The position numbers and the translations under genes are program-made. DNA of 15,781 bases from Geobacter sp. UBA4074 (GTDB lineage Bacteria > Desulfobacterota > Desulfuromonadia > Geobacterales > Pseudopelobacteraceae): contig DFYU01000074.1 of NCBI GenBank assembly GCA_002383415.1, forward strand, positions 1,786 to 17,566. The letters are read 5' to 3'. Positions 1 through 9,237 of this stretch are shown here, piece by piece; position 1 is the stretch's first letter, and each line of letters begins with the position of its first letter. The notes beneath the pieces were generated by a model. That model saw nothing but the letters and a program-made list of their open reading frames with translations. It was not told the DNA's origin and ran no database searches.

Positions 1-792
<792 letters not shown>

Positions 793-820
793 GCCGTCTG
801 TCGCCGCAGCAGCACTGAAA

Positions 821-856
821 GGCGGGTGGGGGATCGTTCCTCCACCCGCCTTTTTT
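821..856 (+). terminator. Rho-independent terminator of groL
   Basis: A near-perfect 13-bp stem begins GGCGGGTGG (821-829) and closes with CCACCCGCC (842-850). It has a TCGT loop and one G-U pair, and is followed by six T residues (851-856). It starts 28 bp after the groL stop codon and should end the chaperonin transcript before the pilus operon. Confidence 0.93.
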
Positions 857-957
857 ACTGGCGCAAATCACCGTAACTCCTTATTTAATCTGGACAGTCA
901 ACAAAAAGTAGGGTACTTACACAGGTTGTTAGTCACCATTAACGATCTGGGGTTTCA

Positions 958-2310
958 ATGGCGCGTATAACGGCGGTAAGCTTCGATGCGGATGAGATTC
1001 GGGTCGTCACGGGACGACGCACTCGCAGCGGATTCATCGTCGAACGTTCGCTCCAGCTGACCAGCGACCAACTGGACGCCTTTCTGCAGCATGATCGTGC
1101 CCAGGAATATCTGGTGGCGGTTAACCCGGAAAACGCCCAGTTTGAGACCATCACCATCCCCCCGGTTGAGACCAAGCTTGAAGCGACTCTGATCAAGACC
1201 GAGGCGGCCCGCCTGCACCCCGAGCTGCTGCCGTTCTCCTGCTCCTGGCGCGTGATCGGCGACCTGCCCCAAGAGGGCCGCACCGTACGCAAGGTGGCCT
1301 GCTGCCTGGTTCCCCACCAGAGCATTGAACCGGTACTGAAAACCTTTACCCGCCACGGCAAACCCATCAGTCGGCTGGTTGCTGCACCAGTGGCCCTGGC
1401 GGCTCTGGTCCGGTCAGTTGCCAACCTTGCTGAACCACTGCTCTGCGCCCACGATGCCGGCACCAGCAAACTGCTCTTCCTGCTGGAGGACGGCGCCGTC
1501 ACCTTCAGCCGCACCATCTCTTCGCAGGAGCCCGGCTGGGACCTGTTTGACCGCCAGAACGTTGCCATGACTGCGGACTACTGTTTCCAGTCGCTGCGGG
1601 TACGGCCGGCACGGGTGCTGGTGCTGAATCCGGCAAGCGAGCTGGATCAGGATGGCCCGCCACCGCGCCTTGAAGCCCTGCAGCTGCCTGAGTCGCTGCA
1701 AAGCGGCCTTGCGCCCGAGATCATGCAGCAGTACCAGGTGCCGTTCATGCTGGCCGCATGGCCGCTGCCCGCCACCACCAACCTGTTGCCGGACAGCTAC
1801 CGCTCGGCCCGGCTGCAGCAGACCGTGCTGCAACGCAGCGGTCAGCTGTTTGCAGCGGCCAGCATTGTTCTGGCGCTGCTGATTATACAGCAACTGTTTG
1901 TGCTGCGGACCGTTACGGCCGCCATCAACGAGCTGCAGCGTCAACAGACCGGCCTGAGCGAGGTTTTCCAGGCCCACCGTAGCGCCGTTAGCGAACGGGA
2001 TCAGGCGTTACCGGTACTCAGTGTGATCAGCGGCCTGCAGGCTGCTCCCGACATCCCCGGCACCATGGTGGCCATCGACAGCCTGCGCGTACCGCAAACC
2101 AGCATCAACACACTGGTTGCACGGCGCGATCAGGAGTCGCTCAGCCTGCAGCTGAGCGGCACAGTGACGGCCACCAGCTTTGCCGCCACCCAGGAACGGT
2201 TCGAGGCCCTGCAGAGCGCCCTGCAGCAGATCAAGGGGATCACGCCGGGCCCCTATCAGCTCGATCTCAAGACGCAAGCATTCACCATCGAGGTCATCCG
2301 CAAGCCATGA
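958..2310 (+). CDS. PilM/PilN-like pilus assembly protein (GspL/MshI-type)
   Basis: 450 residues. The N-terminal ~270 residues are cytoplasmic and resemble the actin-like PilM/GspL fold (recognised from context and pattern, not from strong motifs). The segment NLLPDSY (275-281) is the typical junction before the membrane helix in PilN/GspL proteins. One transmembrane helix lies at about 297-316, then a probable coiled coil (about 320-348) and a small periplasmic domain ending in a beta-rich stretch. It therefore looks like PilM and PilN in one chain, as in GspL. Such proteins link the cytoplasmic ATPase to the periplasmic assembly ring. It is the first gene of the operon and its stop overlaps the next start by 4 bp (ATGA). 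The Shine-Dalgarno sequence is weak (CTGGGG, 947-952). MshI is the closest functional label; the exact family was not verified. Confidence 0.72.
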   Translation: MARITAVSFDADEIRVVTGRRTRSGFIVERSLQLTSDQLDAFLQHDRAQEYLVAVNPENAQFETITIPPVETKLEATLIKTEAARLHPELLPFSCSWRVIGDLPQEGRTVRKVACCLVPHQSIEPVLKTFTRHGKPISRLVAAPVALAALVRSVANLAEPLLCAHDAGTSKLLFLLEDGAVTFSRTISSQEPGWDLFDRQNVAMTADYCFQSLRVRPARVLVLNPASELDQDGPPPRLEALQLPESLQSGLAPEIMQQYQVPFMLAAWPLPATTNLLPDSYRSARLQQTVLQRSGQLFAAASIVLALLIIQQLFVLRTVTAAINELQRQQTGLSEVFQAHRSAVSERDQALPVLSVISGLQAAPDIPGTMVAIDSLRVPQTSINTLVARRDQESLSLQLSGTVTATSFAATQERFEALQSALQQIKGITPGPYQLDLKTQAFTIEVIRKP

Positions 2311-2846
2311 TTGCGACCCTGCACAAACGCAACCGCCAACTGGCGTTGAGGCTGGCCCTGGCCCTGCTGGCCTTTGTCGTACTGGGCGTGACCCTGGCGC
2401 TGCTGCTGCGCACCAATCAGTCGCGCCAGGCCTTGCGTGACCAGCATGCCCGCATTCTGGCCAACCTGCCGCTCATGCAGACCGAAACCGCCACGATTCA
2501 GCAACAGATGGCCGACTTCCGCCGGACATTGCCCGCCGGTCTTGGCAGCCGTTCGCCCGAGCTGACCCTCTACGCCCGGCTGGACGAGATCAAGCGTACG
2601 CTGCAACCGCTTGAGATGACCGTCACCACCCCCGAGTCCAAAGATGGCGTGTTGTCGATCGGCTTCAACCTGAAACTGCCGCTGGCACGCTACAATGCGC
2701 TGGTGAACGGCATGGGGCAACTGCAGACAACCCTGATTCCGTTTGTAGACTTCAAGGAGCTCTCCCTTGATGCCAAGACCGCAGAAGGCGCCATCACGGT
2801 AGTTGGCAACGTCGTCCTGCCAACCATGGCCGGAGGAACACCATGA
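2307..2846 (+). CDS. PilO/MshJ/GspM-like inner-membrane assembly protein
   Basis: 179 residues. A short basic cytoplasmic N-terminus is followed by one transmembrane helix (about 13-35), a predicted coiled coil rich in Gln/Arg (about 37-75) and a small periplasmic alpha/beta domain (about 85-175). This is the layout of PilO, GspM and MshJ, which pair with PilN/GspL-type partners through ferredoxin-like periplasmic domains. The motif LTLYARLDEIKRTLQPLEM, just after the coiled coil, is typical in character. Translation is probably coupled on both sides: ATGA overlaps join it to the upstream gene (2307-2310) and to the downstream gene (2843-2846). Assignment rests on topology, size and position; sequence conservation in this family is low. 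Confidence 0.68.
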   Translation: MIATLHKRNRQLALRLALALLAFVVLGVTLALLLRTNQSRQALRDQHARILANLPLMQTETATIQQQMADFRRTLPAGLGSRSPELTLYARLDEIKRTLQPLEMTVTTPESKDGVLSIGFNLKLPLARYNALVNGMGQLQTTLIPFVDFKELSLDAKTAEGAITVVGNVVLPTMAGGTP

Positions 2847-3301
2847 CCCTGCAGCAGCACCAGATCACCATTCTGGCCGTCATCGCCTGCCTGGCTGCCC
2901 TGCTGATACCGGCACTGGTCTACCAGCAGCTGCAGTTTACGCCGAAGCTCAAAGATACTGAACGGGCCGTAGCCGAATTCAAGCCGACTGCGCTGCAGGT
3001 TCCCAGCAGCGCCTGGCAATCGGTGTCACTGCGCCTGCCGGTAACACCGCAACAGCCTCAGACAGTACCCGCCATGGCCGGCGCTGCCGCTACGCCGGCG
3101 CTCGTCATACCGTCCGCGCCGCCGCTGCAGGCACCCACGGTCTCGTTCATCCTGAGCGATGGCGGCAAGGATATGGCCATCATTAACGGCGCCGTCCTCA
3201 AGGTGGGTGATCGCTATCAGGACTGGCAGGTGACGCGGATCGAACGTACCCGGGTATTACTTACAGGAAGAAAGGGACCGTTATGGCTAACCCTGCAGTA
3301 A
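2843..3301 (+). CDS. MshK/PilP/GspC-like periplasmic linker protein
   Basis: 152 residues. One N-terminal membrane helix (about 8-28) is followed by a Pro/Ala-rich flexible linker (about 55-100) and a C-terminal ~50-residue domain. That domain contains DMAIINGAVLKVGDRYQDW and ends in ...GPLWLTLQ. Its pattern (inner beta strands, 'ING..v..GD.....V..I....V.L......L.L') is that of the homology region found in MshK, PilP and GspC. In those systems it connects the inner-membrane platform to the N-terminal domain of the secretin. The gene overlaps the previous gene by 4 bp and the secretin gene by 19 bp (3283-3301). The secretin ribosome binding site therefore lies inside this coding region, which implies co-expression of the two interacting proteins. 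Confidence 0.68.
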   Translation: MTLQQHQITILAVIACLAALLIPALVYQQLQFTPKLKDTERAVAEFKPTALQVPSSAWQSVSLRLPVTPQQPQTVPAMAGAAATPALVIPSAPPLQAPTVSFILSDGGKDMAIINGAVLKVGDRYQDWQVTRIERTRVLLTGRKGPLWLTLQ

Positions 3302-4986
3302 TCATAGGACGCAGCATCACCACCGCACTTCTGCTGATTTTTTTGGGGCTGGGCCTGTTGGCCGGTTGTGCCAATCAGCCGCCGGTTGCCCCACGGGCCG
3401 CATCGGGACAAACCCTGATTCCACCGGTTCGCTCACAGGAACCGTTCATTACCGGCAACATCAAGGAGCTGGAAAAGCAGGCGCCGCCGCCGGCCACCCT
3501 GGAGACCCCCGATTACCAGCCGGTCAGCGACGATGTAACGCCGGCCCGCACCCGGCTGGTCAACATCCAGGCCCGCAATACCGCACTGGGTGACATCCTG
3601 CACGTAATCGCCGACGCGGCCGGCCTAAACCTGATCATCGGCGACGGCGTCCAGCAGGACCGCCTGATCACCATCACCCTCAAGCGGGTCACCGCCGACG
3701 ATGCCCTGTCCACCATCCTCAATTCGGCCGATTACTTCTACACCGTCAAGGACAACATCCTCTCGGTGGAGGCCACTGGCAGCAAGGTCTTTGAACTGGG
3801 CCATCCGGCGCTGGTGCAGGGCTACAACGTTGATGTGGGCGGCGATATCCTGGGCAGCGCCGCCGAACTGAGCGCCAGCGGCTCAGGCTCCGGCAATTCC
3901 AGCAGTTCAGGCAGCTCAAGCTCCAGCGGCTCTTCCAATATCAAGGGCACCATCAACCAGACCATCAAACACGACGCCAAGGCCTTCGATTTCTGGGAAT
4001 CCTTAGAAAAATCATTGTTGTCAATGCTTAATCGGCGTGACGCAGCTGTTGCAGCTCCGACCGCAGCCAATCAACCGACCGCAGACTCCTCCACGAGTGG
4101 CCCCCGCCAAAATGTGGTTATCAACCGGCTGACCGGCACCATCATGGTCACGGCCACCCGCCGCAACCTGGCCGCCATCGAGCAGTACCTTGATCTGGTC
4201 AAGGCCGCCCTTGGCCGCCAGGTGCTGGTGGAGGCACGGGTGGTGGAGGTGCAACTGAACGAGGGACTACAGTTCGGTATCGACTGGGATTTTCTTGATT
4301 CGATCCGTTGGTTCAACACCAGCGGCACGATAGCCGGCGGCTTCGGCAACACGGTCAACTCAGCGGCCAGTGCGGTGACTGGCGGCGCCTTCCGCCTGGG
4401 CTACAGTGGCAGTAACGTGCAGTCGCTGTTAACGGCCCTCAAGACCCAGGGTGAGGTCAAGACCCTCTCCAACCCCCGCATCCATGTCATGAACGGCCAG
4501 ACTGCGCTGCTGACCGTGGGACGCAACACCAACTACGTCTCCAAGATCACCTCCACCACCACGGCCACCAGCGGCACGCCGATCACCACCTTCACGGTGG
4601 ATACCAGCAACGTGCTGTCCGGCATCATGATCGGCCTGGCACCGCACATCAACAGCAAGGGTGAGATCAGCATGTCGGTCACCCCGATCATCTCCGATCT
4701 GGTGCGGCTGGAAGAAAAGGCCATCGGCACCGATGTCAATAATCAGTTCGTGATCTCGATCCCCACCGTTGATCTGCGGGAGCTGTCCACCACGGTCAAG
4801 GTGCGCAACGGCGAGATGATCGTGATCGGCGGCCTGATCGCCAACAAGCAGGATCAGGTGGATGAGAAGATCCCCCTGATCGGCGAGATCCCCTGGTTTG
4901 GCACCCTCTTCTCGCGCAAGAACTATCAGGACAAGCGCTCGGAACTGGTGGTGGTGCTGCAGCCCTACCTGATCGGCAGCAACTAG
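3283..4986 (+). CDS. mshL: MSHA-type secretin lipoprotein (MshL/PilQ/GspD family)
   Basis: 567 residues. It begins with a lipoprotein signal peptide ending in the lipobox LLAGC (Cys29), so it is probably lipidated and sent to the outer membrane. An STN/N0-type domain lies at about 88-170, then a Ser/Gly-rich tract (S197-S218), a second N-domain (about 265-320, NVVINRLTGTIMVTATRR) and the C-terminal secretin beta-barrel. Barrel signatures are SNPRIHVMNGQTALLTVG and, near the end, GGLIANKQ followed by IPLIGEIPWFGTLF. Secretins form a dodecamer-scale gated outer-membrane ring through which the pilus or substrate passes. The Ser/Gly tract is a feature I associate with MshL-type secretins. The chosen ATG has an AAGGG site (3272-3276) 6 bp upstream and gives a clean signal peptide. 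The start lies 19 bp inside the previous gene. The family call is secure; MshL rather than PilQ/GspD is inferred from the operon. Confidence 0.9.
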   Translation: MANPAVIIGRSITTALLLIFLGLGLLAGCANQPPVAPRAASGQTLIPPVRSQEPFITGNIKELEKQAPPPATLETPDYQPVSDDVTPARTRLVNIQARNTALGDILHVIADAAGLNLIIGDGVQQDRLITITLKRVTADDALSTILNSADYFYTVKDNILSVEATGSKVFELGHPALVQGYNVDVGGDILGSAAELSASGSGSGNSSSSGSSSSSGSSNIKGTINQTIKHDAKAFDFWESLEKSLLSMLNRRDAAVAAPTAANQPTADSSTSGPRQNVVINRLTGTIMVTATRRNLAAIEQYLDLVKAALGRQVLVEARVVEVQLNEGLQFGIDWDFLDSIRWFNTSGTIAGGFGNTVNSAASAVTGGAFRLGYSGSNVQSLLTALKTQGEVKTLSNPRIHVMNGQTALLTVGRNTNYVSKITSTTTATSGTPITTFTVDTSNVLSGIMIGLAPHINSKGEISMSVTPIISDLVRLEEKAIGTDVNNQFVISIPTVDLRELSTTVKVRNGEMIVIGGLIANKQDQVDEKIPLIGEIPWFGTLFSRKNYQDKRSELVVVLQPYLIGSN

Positions 4987-4995
4987 GAGACAACC

Positions 4996-6651
4996 ATGGC
5001 CGCACCGATCAAGATCGGCGAACTGCTCAAGGCCAATGGCCTGCTCAGCGACAAACAGCTGCATATCGCCCTCGAACAGCAGAAGGTGACCGGCGACATC
5101 CTGGGCGACCTGCTGATCCAGCTGGGATTCGTCACCGCCAGCGAGTTCGCCCGCACCATCGCCGAGCAGTTTCACCTCGATTTCATCGACCTGCACGAGG
5201 TGCAGCCGCACAAAGAAGCACTGCAGCTGATCGCCAAGGATGTGGCGGAAAAAGGTGGCTTCATCCCGCTGGCACTGGTGGAAGACAGCCGTCTGGCCAT
5301 CGGCATCACCAACCCCAGCAACATTGTGGCCGTGGATATGGTCACCAAGCTGACCGGCAAGCAGCCGCGCGTCTTCCTGGTTGACAAGGACGCCTTTCAG
5401 GAGACCCTGGAAAAGGCCTACTTCTTCATCACCCACCCGATCCAGCAGCGGATGGAACAACTGATCGGCTCGCTCAAGCAGATCACCGGCACGGTGCCGG
5501 GCGCCACCATCGCCGAGCTGATCGACCTGCTGATGATGGACGGCATCCGCAAGCGGGCCACCGATATCCATATCAGTCCGGCTCAAGATGTGACCCACGT
5601 CTTTTACCGCATCGACGGCGTGCTGCAGCACGGCCACAGCATCCAGAAACAGGTCCACAGCGGCCTTGTCTCACGGATCAAGGTGCTCTCACAGCTGGAC
5701 ATCGCCGAACAGCGCCTGCCCCAGGATGGCGCCTTTACCTACGAGTTCCTCTCCAAACGCTTTGACGTGCGGATATCCACCGTACCGACCATCTTCGGCG
5801 AAAACCTGGTACTGCGCCTGCTGGCCGGCAACGGCCCGCTGGTACGGCTTGAATCACTGGGCCTGCCTGAAGACACCACCCGCATGGTCAAGCGGCTGTT
5901 CCAGAAGACCTACGGTATCATCCTGATCGCCGGCCCCACCGGCAGCGGCAAGACCACCACCCTTTACGCCGCCCTGCGGGAGCTGAACCGGTTGGAACGC
6001 AACACAATCACCGTGGAAGACCCGGTGGAATACCGCTTGAGCTTTGTCAAGCAGAGCCAGGTCAACGAAAAGGCCGGTTTCGACTTTGCCATGGCCGCCC
6101 GTAACTTCATGCGTCAGGACCCGGACGTAATGCTCCTGGGCGAGATTCGCGACGAAGAGACCGCCCAGATCGCGGTGCGGGCCGCCATCACCGGCCACCT
6201 GGTGCTCTCCACCGTCCACACCAACGATGCGGTCACCGCCATCCCCCGCCTGCTGGATTTGAAGCTGGATGCCTTCCTGCTCTCGTCGGCCCTGACCGCC
6301 GTCATCGCCCAACGTCTGGTGCGTAAGATCTGCCCCAACTGCCGCGAAGAATATGACCTGGATGAAGAAGAACAGGAACTGTTCCGCAAGTGCGGCTACG
6401 ACCTGAAGCGTGCAGTGCGCGGCGGCTGCTGTGCTGAGTGCGACTGCACCGGCTTCCTGGGCCGGGTGGCCATCTGCGAGGTACTGGTGGTGGACGACGC
6501 AATACGTCAGATGATCTTCGACGGTTCATCCACCGGCTCCATCATTGAGGCGGCCCGCAAAAACGGGATGCGCTCGCTGTTGGAAGACGGCATCATGAAG
6601 GCTGCCCAAGGCCTGACCACCGTGGCTGAAGTCCTGCGGGTCGCCGGATGA
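4996..6651 (+). CDS. Pilus extension/secretion ATPase with MshEN N-terminal domain (MshE/GspE/PilB type)
   Basis: 551 residues, a complete GspE/PilB-family ATPase. The N-terminus holds two tandem 24-residue MshEN-like motifs (6-29 and 35-58) separated by five residues, the arrangement known to bind c-di-GMP in Vibrio MshE. The ATPase core has Walker A GPTGSGKTTT (313-322), an Asp box ITVEDPVEYRL (338-348), an atypical Walker B LLGEIRDEET (380-389) and a His box STVHTND (405-411). A zinc-type tetracysteine follows: C446-x2-C449 and C479-x2-C482, with extra Cys at 478 and 484. All this fits an assembly (extension) ATPase rather than a PilT retraction ATPase. It acts in the cytoplasm as a hexamer on the GspF/PilC platform. 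An AGGAG site (4985-4989) overlaps the secretin stop. The stop overlaps the next start (ATGA). Confidence 0.94.
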   Translation: MAAPIKIGELLKANGLLSDKQLHIALEQQKVTGDILGDLLIQLGFVTASEFARTIAEQFHLDFIDLHEVQPHKEALQLIAKDVAEKGGFIPLALVEDSRLAIGITNPSNIVAVDMVTKLTGKQPRVFLVDKDAFQETLEKAYFFITHPIQQRMEQLIGSLKQITGTVPGATIAELIDLLMMDGIRKRATDIHISPAQDVTHVFYRIDGVLQHGHSIQKQVHSGLVSRIKVLSQLDIAEQRLPQDGAFTYEFLSKRFDVRISTVPTIFGENLVLRLLAGNGPLVRLESLGLPEDTTRMVKRLFQKTYGIILIAGPTGSGKTTTLYAALRELNRLERNTITVEDPVEYRLSFVKQSQVNEKAGFDFAMAARNFMRQDPDVMLLGEIRDEETAQIAVRAAITGHLVLSTVHTNDAVTAIPRLLDLKLDAFLLSSALTAVIAQRLVRKICPNCREEYDLDEEEQELFRKCGYDLKRAVRGGCCAECDCTGFLGRVAICEVLVVDDAIRQMIFDGSSTGSIIEAARKNGMRSLLEDGIMKAAQGLTTVAEVLRVAG

Positions 6652-7865
6652 TCAGTTTCCGCTATCGTGCTGTTGATGCCAGCGGCAAACAGATCAGCGG
6701 TCAGATCGAGGCCGACTCGATCGAGGCTGCCAGCAGCAACCTGGCAGCCCGTGGTTGTTTCCTGCTCAGCATCACACCGGCCCGGGATCTGCTCTCAAAG
6801 CTGCGCACGCAGCTGCTCAAACAACGGGTACGGCGCAGCGACATCATCGAACTGGCCAGCAACCTGTCGGTGATGGTGGGGGCCGGTATCCCGATCACCA
6901 TGGCCCTGGGCGACATCATCGACTCGATCACCAACACCACCCTGCAGACCACCCTGGCTGACGTCAAACAGGAGATCGAGCAGGGCTCCACCTTCTCCGA
7001 CGCCATTGAACGCTACGATCACCTGTTTCCCGACATCTTCATCCGGCTGGTGCGGGTAGGCGAAGAAACCGGCCGCTTTGAAAAAAGCCTGGCCGACGTG
7101 TCCGAACACCTGCAGCGGATGGAAGACCTGGCCTCGGCCATCAAACGGGCCCTGATCTACCCCACCTTTGCCATCATCAGCACCCTGGGCGCCCTGGTTT
7201 TCTGGCTGGTCTACGTACTACCCAAGATCATCAGCACCCTGACCGGCATGGGGGTCAAACTGCCGCTTCTGACCCGCATCCTGATGGCTGCCAGCGATTA
7301 CACCCAGCGTTTCTGGTATCTGGCGCCGGTTCTGGTGGTTGGCTGGCTACTGCTGCTAAAGCTTCTCAAGCGCAACGAAAGCTTCTGTTACCGCCTTGAT
7401 CAGCTCAAACTGAAGCTGCCGATCTACAGCCTGATCGAATACAACCGCTTGCTGGCCCTGCTGGCCGAACAGATGCGGATCCTGATCGTGGCAGGCCTGA
7501 CCATCGACCGCACCCTGGGGATCGTCTCGGCCGTGATGCGCAACCGCGTCTTTTTGCGTTCCCTGGAAACCGTCCGTGAAGAGATCACCTACGGCAGCGG
7601 CATTGCCGAGGCCATGCGCAAGCATCCGGTCTTTCCGGTGCTGATGGTGCGTCTGGTGGGGATTGGCGAAAGCAGCGGCTCGCTGGACAACCAGTTCAGC
7701 TTTCTGGCCGGCCATTACCTCAAACAACTGGACGACATCTCGGAAAAACTGGGCAAGATCATCGAACCGATGGTGATCGGCTTTATCGGCATCATGTTCG
7801 CCGTGATCATCATGGGTCTGCTGCTGCCGGTCTATGATCTGATCTCCGCTGTTGGAAAGGGCTAG
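6648..7865 (+). CDS. Inner-membrane platform protein (MshG/PilC/GspF family)
   Basis: 405 residues, the normal length for the family. Two homologous T2SSF domains are visible (about 62-185 and 265-390). The first begins around VRRSDIIELASNLSVMVGAGIP, the second around NRLLALLAEQMRILIVAGL. Three hydrophobic helices lie at about 166-190, 216-236 and 372-396, giving the standard topology with both T2SSF domains in the cytoplasm. GEETGRFEKSL and GIGESSGSLDNQ are the matching family motifs in the two halves. The platform protein couples ATP hydrolysis by the extension ATPase to insertion of pilin subunits into the growing fibre. The start codon overlaps the ATPase stop by 4 bp, so the two partners are probably made together. 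Confidence 0.94.
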   Translation: MISFRYRAVDASGKQISGQIEADSIEAASSNLAARGCFLLSITPARDLLSKLRTQLLKQRVRRSDIIELASNLSVMVGAGIPITMALGDIIDSITNTTLQTTLADVKQEIEQGSTFSDAIERYDHLFPDIFIRLVRVGEETGRFEKSLADVSEHLQRMEDLASAIKRALIYPTFAIISTLGALVFWLVYVLPKIISTLTGMGVKLPLLTRILMAASDYTQRFWYLAPVLVVGWLLLLKLLKRNESFCYRLDQLKLKLPIYSLIEYNRLLALLAEQMRILIVAGLTIDRTLGIVSAVMRNRVFLRSLETVREEITYGSGIAEAMRKHPVFPVLMVRLVGIGESSGSLDNQFSFLAGHYLKQLDDISEKLGKIIEPMVIGFIGIMFAVIIMGLLLPVYDLISAVGKG

Positions 7866-7871
7866 TACGTC

Positions 7872-8801
7872 ATGAGCACCTCCTACCTCGATTTTTACGG
7901 ACTGCAGGAAGATCCGTTCCGCCTGACCCCCGATCCGGCCTACTACTACCCCTCCAGTGAGCATGCCAACGCGCTCATGTCACTGGAGTATGTGATGAAC
8001 AACCGGGAAGGCTTCTGCCTGCTGACCGGCGAACCGGGCACCGGCAAGACCACCCTGCTGCGTATTTTTATCAACACCTGGCAGGAACAGGCCGAAATCG
8101 CCCTGATCATGACCCCTCGGCTGCGGCCGGAAGAATTCCTGCAGGCCATACTGGAAGACCTGGGGGTTATTTATCCGCTGTCCGGCAACAAAAACGACAT
8201 GATCAAGGAGTTTCGAGATTTCCTGCTGGAGCACGCCGGCCAAGGCCGCCGGGTGGCGATTGTGGTCGATGAGGCCCAGCAACTGCCGGATGACACCCTG
8301 GAGGAGTTGCGGCTGCTCTCGAACCTGGAAACCGAAAAGGAAAAGCTGCTGCAGATCATCCTGGTGGGACAACCGGAACTGGTCGACAAACTCTCAAGCG
8401 CCCCGTTCAGGCAACTGAACCAACGCATCTCAGTGCGCGCCTCGCTCTCGCACCTGTCGAGCCAGGCCACAGCCGACTATCTGGCCACCCGCCTGCATCG
8501 TGCCGGGGCACGGGCCGCCACCCTGTTCGACCCGACTGCCAGCCAGGAGATTTACCGTTCTTCCAACGGCGTACCGCGCCTGATCAACCTGATCGCCTCG
8601 CGCAGCCTGATGGTTGGTTTTTTGGAGGGCAAACCGGTGGTACAGCAACGACAGGCCGCACTTGCCGCCAAAGAGGTGGTGCAGCAGGAGCGACAACAGA
8701 GCAGGCAAAACAGTGCTGTAACGTTCCAGAGCTGGTGGTTGATCGCTGCAGGGCTGGTGGCGCTGCTGGTGGTACTGCTGGTGATGTTCTGGCGGGGGTA
8801 A
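7872..8801 (+). CDS. MshM/ExeA (GspA)-type membrane-anchored AAA ATPase
   Basis: 309 residues. The N-terminus YLDFYGLQEDPFRLTPDP is the hallmark opening of the ExeA/GspA/MshM family. Walker A is GEPGTGKTT (53-61), Walker B is VVDEAQQL with D133-E134, and the sensor-like region IILVGQPEL follows. A C-terminal transmembrane helix occupies about 287-307 (WWLIAAGLVALLVVLLVMFW), leaving the ATPase in the cytoplasm. In Aeromonas ExeA, with ExeB, helps place the secretin in the outer membrane using a peptidoglycan-binding C-terminus. That domain is absent here, so the protein is closer to the short MshM form. It lies 6 bp after the platform gene and is the last gene of the 958-8801 operon. A GGAAAGG site (7854-7860) precedes the ATG. 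Confidence 0.87.
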   Translation: MSTSYLDFYGLQEDPFRLTPDPAYYYPSSEHANALMSLEYVMNNREGFCLLTGEPGTGKTTLLRIFINTWQEQAEIALIMTPRLRPEEFLQAILEDLGVIYPLSGNKNDMIKEFRDFLLEHAGQGRRVAIVVDEAQQLPDDTLEELRLLSNLETEKEKLLQIILVGQPELVDKLSSAPFRQLNQRISVRASLSHLSSQATADYLATRLHRAGARAATLFDPTASQEIYRSSNGVPRLINLIASRSLMVGFLEGKPVVQQRQAALAAKEVVQQERQQSRQNSAVTFQSWWLIAAGLVALLVVLLVMFWRG

Positions 8802-8808
8802 CGGGGGA

Positions 8809-8854
8809 TTAACGCAAAGAGTGTAAGGCAAGACGCAAAGGCGCAAAGAAAACC
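8809..8854 (-). repeat. CTTTGCG-triplet repeat, copy A (reverse)
   Basis: On the minus strand this copy contains three CTTTGCG heptamers (CGCAAAG on the plus strand at 8813-8819, 8834-8840 and 8842-8848) and ends in GCGTTAA. It fills the gap between the MshM-like gene and the GxxExxY gene and stops 1 bp before that ATG. Together with copy B it forms an inverted pair around the GxxExxY gene. Confidence 0.88.
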
Positions 8855-8855
8855 A

Positions 8856-9236
8856 ATGAACGAAAACGAGATCAGCCACGCCATTATTGAAAGCGCCATC
8901 GAGGCACACAAAACTCTTGGCGGCCCCGGACTGCTCGAATCAGTCTATGAAGAAGCACTGGTGTGGGAGTTGGAACACAGAGGATTCAAGCTGGAGAGGC
9001 AACTGACCGTTCCGATCAGCTACAAGGGCAACAAGCTTTCTTCAATTTTACGGCTTGATCTACTGGTAAATGATGCCGTCATAGTAGAAATAAAGTCGGT
9101 AGCAGCCTTTAATCCCATCTTTGAAGCACAACTGCTCACCTATTTACGCTTGCTAAACAAGCGGCTCGGGCTGGTACTAAACTTTGGTTGCCATACGCTG
9201 AAAGAGGGTATTTACCGGGTAGTCAACAGACTTTAA
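8856..9236 (+). CDS. GxxExxY protein (PD-(D/E)XK nuclease-like fold)
   Basis: 126 residues, the usual length for the GxxExxY family. The name-giving motif is G25-L-L-E28-S-V-Y31, after a helical start with a typical IIESAIEAHKTLG. A PD-(D/E)XK-like arrangement follows: R66-L-D68 and, nine residues on, E78-I-K80 (IVEIKSV). The family is assigned to a nuclease-like superfamily, but its biological role is not established to my knowledge. The gene has no visible Shine-Dalgarno site: repeat copy A runs up to the ATG and copy B starts directly after the stop codon. Base composition looks lower in GC than the pilus genes on both sides, which fits acquisition from elsewhere. It has no evident link to pilus assembly and separates the MshM-like gene from the rest of the pilus locus. 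Confidence 0.85.
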   Translation: MNENEISHAIIESAIEAHKTLGGPGLLESVYEEALVWELEHRGFKLERQLTVPISYKGNKLSSILRLDLLVNDAVIVEIKSVAAFNPIFEAQLLTYLRLLNKRLGLVLNFGCHTLKEGIYRVVNRL

Positions 9237-9237
9237 G

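Noticed and set aside
857..957. Promoter for the pilus machinery operon
   Set aside because: A TGGACA (891-896) is present, but no acceptable -10 lies at the right distance; the promoter must be here or nearby but cannot be pinned down by eye.
4429..5658. 409-residue open frame on the minus strand across the secretin/ATPase junction
   Set aside because: It lies antisense to two clearly real genes, is low-complexity (His/Asp/Gly/Leu-rich) and results from GC-rich codon bias in the opposite strand.
8430..8911. Two overlapping minus-strand open frames at the end of the MshM-like gene
   Set aside because: They are antisense to the ATPase gene and start inside or beyond repeat copy A; the 'LCAFASCLTLFA' type of sequence is the translated repeat.
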